DNA of 64,000 nt, taken from contig CM035316.1 in assembly GCA_000497125.2 (NCBI GenBank), forward strand, positions 262,001 through 326,000, read 5' to 3'. The notes beneath the pieces are model-generated. The model was not told the DNA's origin. It saw only the letters and a list, made by a program, of their open reading frames with translations, and ran no database searches. The translations under genes and the position numbers were made by a program. Shown here in pieces: positions 57,246 to 64,000 of this stretch (the stretch's first letter is position 1; every line of letters begins with the position of its first letter). This stretch comes from Spironucleus salmonicida (Eukaryota > Fornicata > Diplomonadida > Hexamitidae).

Positions 57246-57307
57246 ATACAACCTTCTCATATTTTAATATTAACTATATTATATATAAATAAAAGTATAA
57301 ATAATTA
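57246..57307. promoter_or_regulatory. 62-bp divergent promoter, small Gln-rich gene / PPME1
   Basis: Contains CATATTTTAATATTAACTATATTATATATAAATAAAAG. TATA-like block about 20 bp before the PPME1 start. Function inferred. Confidence 0.45.
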
Positions 57308-58327
57308 ATGCGTCGTCTTCATAATTCTCTTGATGCTATCCCCGAAGGAGGAATGCCTCCTCCTCCTCCATCTTTTAAAGTCTAATTATCAGGAGAAGGT
57401 TATGAATCAATTGACCCTATGAACTATTTTGATTAATCTTAATAAATTTCGACCTCTAGAGGTAATTTTCAAATTTATACAGGTGGAGAATTTAAGAGAG
57501 TTGTATATTTATTTATACACGGTGCAGGATATTCTAGTCTGAGTTTTGCTGAAGTCATTAAAGTTCTCAAGTAAGAAGCATACTGTGTAGCTATTGACCT
57601 AAGGTCTCATGGAAAATCTATTGAAGGAGATCTTATTTTTTAAGATTTAACACTTGATATCAATACAGTCATTGAATAACTATTACCAAATAAAGAATAA
57701 ATACCTTTAATCATATTTGGACATTCATTAGGAGGTTCTTTGGCAACAGCAGTCGAACCATAAAATTGCAAGCTCTAAGGAATAGTGTTAATTGATATAT
57801 CAGAAAATGTAGCCTTATAATCTCTTCCAAATATGTAAATTTATCTTAAAAAGAAACCAAAGGTTGTAAATGGCCCAGAAGCATATGCTGAATGGTTGAT
57901 AAGAACTAATTAATTACTTAGGAAAGAATCAGCATGTATTTAAGCTTAAAATTTAGTTTCAGAAGGAAAAGTAATAACAGATTTGAGCAAAAGTGAAAAA
58001 TATTGGGAATAATGGTTTAAAGGTATGAACGAAAGATGGATTAATAGATAAGTATGGAAAATGTTGTTAGTATCAAGTATGAATAAACTTGATAAAGATT
58101 TTGAAATTGCTCATATGCAAGGTAAAATGAATGTTGATGTTATAAGAAATTGTATACATAACTTGCATGAGGATTCTCCTTTAGATTTCCTCTAGGTAAC
58201 CACTAGATTTTTACGTAGACTACATCTTTCAGATAAGTTGTTTGATAGGGAATTTGACTTTAAAAAACCTATGCCAGAAGATGAAAAAGAGATGACAGCA
58301 GAAGAAATTAATACTATTTTGAAATGA
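57308..58327 (+). CDS. PPME1: Protein phosphatase methylesterase 1
   Basis: 339 residues, alpha/beta-hydrolase fold. Motifs in order: oxyanion region LFIHGAGYSSLSF, CVAIDLRSHGKS, nucleophile elbow FGHSLGGSL (Ser near 140), acid LIDISENVA (Asp near 163), WFKGMNERW, and NKLDKDFEIAHMQGKMNVDV leading to HNLHEDSP (catalytic His near 287). The closing motifs match human PPME1 almost position by position (DRLDKDLTIGQMQGKF, VHEDAP). It removes the C-terminal methyl ester of the PP2A catalytic subunit. Length is slightly shorter than human (386), lacking the Ser-rich insert. Confidence 0.93.
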
Positions 58328-58376
58328 GGTATTCCTATATAATATTATATTTACTTTTCCATTTTCATTCCTTCAT

Positions 58377-60608
58377 ATGCCAGACCTTCTTAGATTACGT
58401 TCACTCGCTAGTAGAAATCCAGAGTTGTATAAGAATGAAGTATATTCCTAAATAAAAGCTCTAGAAGCTAGAATTTAAATATTTGAGAAATAACCTCAAT
58501 TACCCCAACCTGAATTAATTGAGCTATTTTAATTTTTAAATTCAATGGCCCCTAGTTATAAAAAATTTTAAACTACTTGTTAAGATGCATTTCAGTTAGT
58601 AGCAAGATTTTCCTCTTCTATTAATCCATAAACCAGATTATAATTATTAAAATTAGCATTCTCCGATTATTTTATATTGGAGAAGAATACCTTATAAGAA
58701 CTCATTCAGCTGCTTAACATAAAAGACAAGCAGTTAAGAGCAATGATCGTTCAATTAATGAATACAAAATTTAAAATAACACTTTAGAATTAGCAGATTG
58801 ATATTTTGACAAAGTCATTGTAAAATTCGTCAATTATTGTCAAATAAACTCTACTTAGAATGCTTGTTCAATTGTACAAAACTAATACAATTAAGTCTCA
58901 GGATTAATATTAGAAAGTAGTAAATGCAGTAGCCTATACATTAGTAGAAGATTAAGACAAAAGAGTAATTTTATAGGCACTAAATTTCTTTACAGGTGCT
59001 GATGAAGAGCTCACTGAATCTGAAGATTCTGATTATGTTCTTAAGGAGCTCGATGACGTCTAAACAAAAGATAAAGTAGTCTAGTTAACAAATTCCTTGA
59101 AAGTTAAGATTAAAAAATATCAGCTTGATCTAAATAAGAAGAAGAAATCGATTGAATAGATTAGAAAGTAAATTATCAAACTTAATAATAAGCATTAAAT
59201 GGCAGTCAAAACCCAATTATTCGTAATTGATTACTTACGTGATCCCCAGACATTTGCAGAAAAGCTTATTAAAAAATTTTTAGTTAAGAATTCACCCTTT
59301 CGTATAAAATTAATCATCTTCGACTATATATCTCATCTTTCGTCACATTACGAGCTAGTCTTACCTTAAATTTACCCAATTTTTGCAAAATATATCCGTC
59401 CACGATAGCAAAACGTTGTTGATATTTTGAATTCTGCAGTTAAGTCTGTTCATTAACATACTGATATCTCTGATGTTCTGATCATTATTAAGCAAATAAT
59501 GAATGAATTCATTCATTCTGGTGCGACCGATGATGAAATGACAGTAGCTATAACAGCAATTTGTGAAATTTGTAAAAAAGTACCAGAATGTCTATTGGAT
59601 GAAGAGAACATTTACCTATTGAACGAATTGGTTAGTTATAGTAAAGAAAAAACAGTTGAGGACGCTCATGAAACTGTAAAATCTGGTTCTAAAACATCTA
59701 GTAAGACTAGAAAAGGTGTTGTTAATGCTAGTAAGGAGTTGCTGAACTTCTATAGACAGAGTGCTCCTTAAGCTTTAGAAAAAAAATATTTAGATAAAGA
59801 AAGTAGTATTTATCTTTAGAGTATTAAACGCATTAATGCTGATTAGGTTGTAACAAGAACACGCATTGAAACACTTTTGGGCTAAAAAACGGATAGCGAA
59901 AACGATGATCAAGATGATTTAGAGGACAGTAAGTGGATGAAGGCGAAAAAGTTGAAGTAGAATAAACACTTATTGTAATATCTACGCAGCTGTAGAAGGA
60001 AGAACACATAGCTATAGCCTAACAGCATATCAAAAATTGAAGAAATTTTGGGATATAAAATCAATCCATACGGTGAAAAAATCATTGGTACAAAGCCAGA
60101 AGAAGAAGAGTAATGGGAGTTTGAAGAGGAAGAAGTTTCAGAAGAAGATAGCTAGCTGGCTGATGGTGAGCAAGATGAAGAAGGTGACGTATTCTGTTTA
60201 GAAAGCGAAGAAGAAGAACAGATTATTGACCCTAATTTACCTATTGAATAATAGAGATTTTTATCCACCGAAGAACTTGAAAAACTTAGATCTTTTAAGG
60301 CGTAGAAACACCATACAGATCTTGATTAATTCCGGGTGAAGTAGAAAATGACCTCAGAAGAAATGAAAATTCATTCTAAATCTGGAAAATCAGATGAAAA
60401 AGATCACAGATCAAACTTTTGGAATAGAAAGGCTGATAATAAGTCCAAAACGAACAAAGAAAAGTAGGTTAACAAGGCAATGATGATGTTGGTACATAGC
60501 CGTACAATTCGTGCAAAAGCAAATAGAAAATCTAAGGATAAAGAAAGAGTAATGCGTGAGCATCTTCGAAACTAGAAGAGTGGTATAAACAAGAAAGTTA
60601 AGAGGTGA
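58377..60608 (+). CDS. SDA1: SDA1 family ribosome biogenesis protein
   Basis: 743 residues. The N-terminal ~450 are helical-repeat-like, including LNIKDKQLRAMIVQLMN, SLQNSSIIVKQTLLRMLV and AVKTQLFVIDYLRDPQTFA, the NUC130/SDA1 region. A conserved block near 430-470 reads SKTSSKTRKGVVNASKELLN, with the typical KGV...SR.L...FR ending. Later come the ILGYKINPYGEKIIG segment, an acidic stretch and a strongly basic C-terminus (NKKVKR). SDA1 is needed for 60S subunit maturation and export from the nucleolus. Length is close to human (687) and yeast (767). Confidence 0.85.
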
Positions 60609-60846
60609 GGTGACTGGGTTTTAATCTAGTTTAGCTATTTATAGCAGAATATTCATTTTACTTCAGAAAACAAAGAAGAGATCAATAAATAACTTTGTAT
60701 TTAATAACTAAAATCATGATAATTTTAATATTTTAAATAGAATTTTCACTAATTTCCCAGCAAAAATTAGTTGTTACTCCAATTTATATATACAATAATT
60801 TGATAAAAAAACAAACTATACTCAAGGTAACTCGCTGAAAATCAAC

Positions 60847-61365
60847 ATGCTAGAGGATACTCAAGCTAGTCATAAACAATTCTAGTTTATGAGTAAATTA
60901 TGTAGTAAGTATGCAAATACATTCATTAGGGTCATAAAATTTAATATTGAAGATGGGGATCTACCAATTAAATTCAGGCCAGTAGATTAGCACGAATTTT
61001 GGGTATTTCCTTTAGACTTTAAATTATGTAATTATACAGTTCGTATGAAATTCAACTTTAAAGCTCCTTAAATACCCAAATTCACATAGCCTGATTATTT
61101 AGTATTAGTGAATAAAAGCTATAACACTCCAAACAACTCCATTCATTTCCTTCCTTTTTTCTTGGCCTTCTTCTGTTCATCCAACTTTGCATCGCAAGCC
61201 CTAAGCATCTACCAAATGAGATCCCCATCTATCGTTCTGAGCTGCAAATCGACAGAAACATCCCCATTTTTCGAAATTTCCAATCCTTTCGCGTTACAGT
61301 AAATCTAAATTATCTCCCCCAAATTGACCTACGAGAGCTCGCTCATCTTACGCACTAGGCTCTGA
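60847..61365 (+). CDS. Unidentified protein overlapping the bromodomain gene antisense
   Basis: 172 residues as read. The first ~95 residues look coded (TFIRVIKFNIEDGDLPIKF, HEFWVFPLDFKLCNYTVRM, IPKFTQPDYLVLVN) and beta-rich. From ~98 the frame runs 223 bp antisense through the 3' end of the bromodomain gene and becomes Phe/Ser-rich (HFLPFFLAFFCSSNF). All other convergent pairs meet within about 30 bp or are clearly separated, so the true stop may be near 61092 or 61109 in another frame, with an indel in between. Family not recognised. Confidence 0.5.
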
Positions 61366-61832
61366 ATATCGCCTATCTAAGGCTGCTGCGACTCGTCGAT
61401 TTGTGAGTTTATGTCGCCGATATCACCCAACAGGATGATCAAATTGTAGTTTTCGGTCGTCAAATCGGCAAAAATTTTAGATAACGCAACCGTGAAGCCA
61501 GCCTCCGCCTGGTCCGAGATATTCTGATACCAGCCATTCTCTGCGTCACCGTTGTACTTTTTGCAGTTAGCAAAAATGAGAGAGGCATCTAGGATGAAAG
61601 ATGAGAGCGTTTGGTAGATTTTAGCGGTCAAATTCTTGTAAAGCGTAGAGTAATCCATTGGTTTTTGGACGATTATAGGGTAATCTGGTATTCCGAGCGC
61701 AATGGCGTCTACAGGCTTCGAGAACACCTCGCCATATGGCTTTTGCTTTTTTTATTAATCTACGAGTTTTGCTAGCTGATTTTAGAGTGGTTGGGTCAGA
61801 ATAGTAGCTGCTAGAGAGTACGGTGTCGACAT
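61143..61832 (-). CDS. Small bromodomain protein
   Basis: 229 residues. Bromodomain at about residues 10-110: YGEVFSKPVDAIALGIPDY, IIVQKPMDYSTLYKNL, FILDASLIFANCKKYNGD and NGWYQNISDQAE. The PMDYSTL motif and the acetyl-lysine-binding Asn in NCKKYN are intact, so acetyl-histone binding is expected. The C-terminal part (residues ~130-215) is Leu/Asp-rich, could resemble the ET domain of BET proteins (DGDLIWQMLRACDAKLD), and ends with a basic KKAKKKGRK tail. Single bromodomain plus ET-like region suggests a minimal BET-like reader. The gene is clearly richer in G+C than its neighbours. Confidence 0.85.
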
Positions 61833-61895
61833 TTGGTTAATGGAATGAAGTTCAAATTGTATAACCACATATAATAATTTTAAAATAAAAAAGAA
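61833..61895. promoter_or_regulatory. 63-bp divergent promoter, bromodomain gene / kinase
   Basis: Contains ACATATAATAATTTTAAAATAAAAAAG next to the kinase start. TATA-like element inferred from position. Confidence 0.45.
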
Positions 61896-63776
61896 ATGGA
61901 TATTTCGAAATTGACGGAGGAATAGGCTGATTTCATATTATCTTATTAGCTAGCTCAATAGTATGGATAATAGGAATTTTAATAAATGTAAGAAGCTTTG
62001 TGTATAAAACATGTTTACCAATATTTTGAGTTTTAAAATTGTAAGTAAAAAGCAAGAGCATTAGGAGTGCCTAAATTATATTAGTAAGCTATAAAAAATA
62101 ATATAGTATAATCATTATTTGAATAAAAATTCACAGTTATCCGTGAGCTAGGCAAAGGAGGATTTGGTTCTGTTATTCATGTTTAAGACCGTAGTGGACC
62201 AAATGAATATGCTGTTAAAATAGTTAAAACAACTGATTATTTAAAAGTTCTTCATGAGATACAAGTATTATCATAATTATAAAGCTAGTTTATAGTTAGA
62301 TACTATGATGCTTGGATCGAAGGAGCAAATATCGAGTCCTAAGAAGAAGTATTAGAAGATTCAAATAATGTAACTGCATAAAAAGTATAATTTTCGACTT
62401 TAATAAAAAACTAATATTACTATGAATATGAGGTGATTGAAGATGAGGAGGATTCTTACTTGCTAACCAATTATTTTAATAATTCGATTAAAGATAAAAC
62501 TGAAGGGCAATCTGAGATTTAGTTAGTAGAGAATTTAGTTTATATTTAAATGGAGCTTTGTAAAGGATAAACATTACAAAGATAAATTGAATTAAATTCA
62601 CTGTCAGAGAAGAGTAAGTGGACTATTACCACAGATCTACTTTTAGGGTTAGAGTTTATACATAGAAAAAAAATAATCCATAGAGATATTAAGCCAGAAA
62701 ATATATTCTTGTCTGAAAATCTCGCAGCAAAATATGGAGATTTTGGTATAGCATTTAATAGTAATACAAAATAATAATAAAATTGTGGTACCATAGCATA
62801 TATGCCACAGGAATCTTTTAAATCAAGTGCACTTACATTTTCAGATTAATGTAAACGAGATATTTATTCTTTAGGTCTAACATTTTTATTATTATGGTAG
62901 CCTAATTTTGATTTCTAACTGTATAGAGATATAAAAGGTAATAAATAATCATTGCTTAATAAAATTTAAAACTATGGAATCAAGAAAATTATTGAAATGA
63001 TGACGGAAGAAAATTATTAGATTCGATGCAGTTTGGAAGAACTGTTAAAATAGGAAATAATATTTTAAAATATAGAGAATATTGATTCATTTGTGATAAG
63101 CTATTGTTAAAATTTGAAGTCTTTATAATAAAGTGGTGATAATGTTTAGAAACTTATTAATTTATTAGTTGAATTAACACCTTTGAATTTAGCTTCAAAT
63201 ATTCAACTTTAATAAGTACAACTAAAACAAATAAATTATCGAGGTGTCGCTAACTATTAGATTATGCCTTGGGATTAAATTTTAGTTTATTAAAATGCGA
63301 AGCAAATATAATTTTTAGATTAGTATTTACAAGGGAGATATATGATTTAAAATGATCAAACACTTTTAATTAACATATAATAGTTGCCTATATTATTTTA
63401 TATGACTTAGAATCTAAGCACTCCTAAAATTTTCTATTCTCAGCTTAATGATTTATTATAACCAATTTTGGTATAAAAATTTAATTCTTTGCAGCTAATA
63501 CTAGACTAAGTGCATTAAATAATTTGTTGTAATTTTGATAAACAAATTTACATTTGTCATTTGTTTACTCAGTATTTTAATGAAAACAAGCAATTTTACG
63601 ATGAAAATACTTTTAATAGAAAGGTTAAGATAAAAAGGATGGACGAAAAGTTAAAAAACTAATTTATTTGGGATGGATTTTAGGAATTTTCATTTGTATT
63701 TGTTATAAATAATTAAGTTAAAGCTTATGGTGGAATAATTGGAAATTTTATTTAAATATAATTTTCAGTTCAGTGA
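61896..63776 (+). CDS. eIF2-alpha kinase-type protein kinase (PEK/GCN2 group)
   Basis: 626 residues. The kinase domain begins near residue 83: GKGGFGSVIHV, YAVKIVK and FIVRYYDAWIE, the last being a hallmark of PERK/GCN2/PKR-type kinases. A ~65-residue acidic insert follows between N-lobe strands (VIEDEEDSYLLTN), also typical of the group. Then HRDIKPENIFL, GDFGIAF and CGTIAYMPQES. The ~290 residues after the kinase domain are unlike other kinases; a faint resemblance to the HisRS-like region of GCN2 is possible (KAYGGIIGNF at the end). The N-terminal ~80 residues show no clear RWD domain. These kinases phosphorylate eIF2-alpha in stress. Confidence 0.78.
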
Positions 63777-63821
63777 TATCGATTATATATACTGTAATAA
63801 GATTTTAATATTAGTTTGAAA

Positions 63822-64000
63822 ATGACTTAGAGGTTTCTTGAGTTGTAAAATCCTTAAGATTAAAAGATTTACACTATAACGATTTAATTGAGCACTACAA
63901 TACTTATTTGCAAGCTTATATATATTTATTATACAGAATAACATATAAGATAGGCTACAAAAAAAATTAATATTGCAAAACGTTTATAAGAACAATCTTC
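63822..64000 (+). CDS. Possible start of a further gene, cut by window edge
   Basis: Open frame from ATG at 63822 (MTQRFLELQNPQDQKIYTIT) to the window end, about 59 codons. Located 45 bp after the kinase stop, a spacing common for co-oriented genes here. Another frame over the same bases looks similarly plausible (LRLKDLHYNDLIEHYN) but has no start, so the call is weak. Confidence 0.35.

Noticed and set aside
1-64000. tRNA, rRNA, CRISPR arrays, transposons and tandem repeats
   Set aside because: I looked for B-box-like GGTTCRA sequences, spaced direct repeats, transposase motifs and long tandem repeats and found none. Weak or unusual RNA genes could be missed without a covariance search.
1-64000. 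Reading the window as standard-code DNA full of pseudogenes
   Set aside because: The in-frame TAA/TAG codons fall at Gln-compatible positions in well-conserved proteins and never replace the terminal TGA, so reassignment explains all genes at once.

Overview
The window is a gene-dense, AT-rich stretch of a eukaryotic nuclear genome that uses TAA and TAG as glutamine codons and TGA as the only stop. Read with the standard code it looks like rubble. With TAR = Gln, about 50 protein genes appear, nearly all of them single uninterrupted frames with no sign of an intron. The gene set is eukaryotic and comes from a cell with a flagellum or cilium: CFAP57, B9D1, tubulin cofactor E, RNA polymerase III largest subunit, eIF5B, a V-ATPase c'' subunit and an APC11/RBX1-like RING. 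The TAR = Gln code, absence of introns, very short spacers and many leucine-rich-repeat and coiled-coil proteins fit a hexamitin diplomonad (Hexamita, Spironucleus or Trepomonas type) best. A ciliate is the main alternative but would normally show introns. The assignment is an inference; no rRNA or tRNA gene was seen to confirm it.

Layout. 1-9.8 kb: double-RING protein (cut by the window edge), tubulin cofactor E, V-ATPase c'', small membrane and coiled-coil proteins, then a C2-like coiled-coil protein divergent from the transition-zone protein B9D1. 9.8-18.6 kb: multispan RING-H2 protein, CFAP57 and eIF5B. 18.7-33 kb: orphan protein, UBE2J-like E2, coiled coil, kelch protein, RPC1, LRR/coiled-coil protein, WD40 protein and a PP2C phosphatase. 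33-47 kb: an 829-bp gap, long coiled-coil and LRR proteins, EF-hand-like, SANT/Myb, La-motif, a large orphan, a GINS Psf2-like protein and a second PP2C. 47-56.7 kb: ankyrin protein, orphans, TSR2-like protein, CDK-like kinase, a longin-like gene with an apparent frameshift, coiled coils and an SPFH protein. 56.7-64 kb: APC11/RBX1-like RING, PP2A methylesterase, SDA1, bromodomain protein, eIF2-alpha-type kinase and the start of another frame at the right edge.

Architecture. Convergent genes usually end within 0-30 bp of each other. Two pairs overlap, and at 36139-36144 the two stop codons abut as TGATCA. Many divergent starts are only 46-125 bp apart, and those spacers hold short TATA/ATAATA-rich blocks. 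G+C-rich islands cut across gene boundaries, most clearly at about 23.1-24.3 kb.

Functionally there are no operons. Recurring themes are cilium and microtubule biology, ubiquitin (three RING proteins and one E2), ribosome biogenesis and translation control (SDA1, TSR2-like, eIF5B, eIF2 kinase), and phosphoprotein signalling (two PP2Cs, PPME1, CDK-like kinase). All residue positions are estimated by hand from the nucleotide coordinates.
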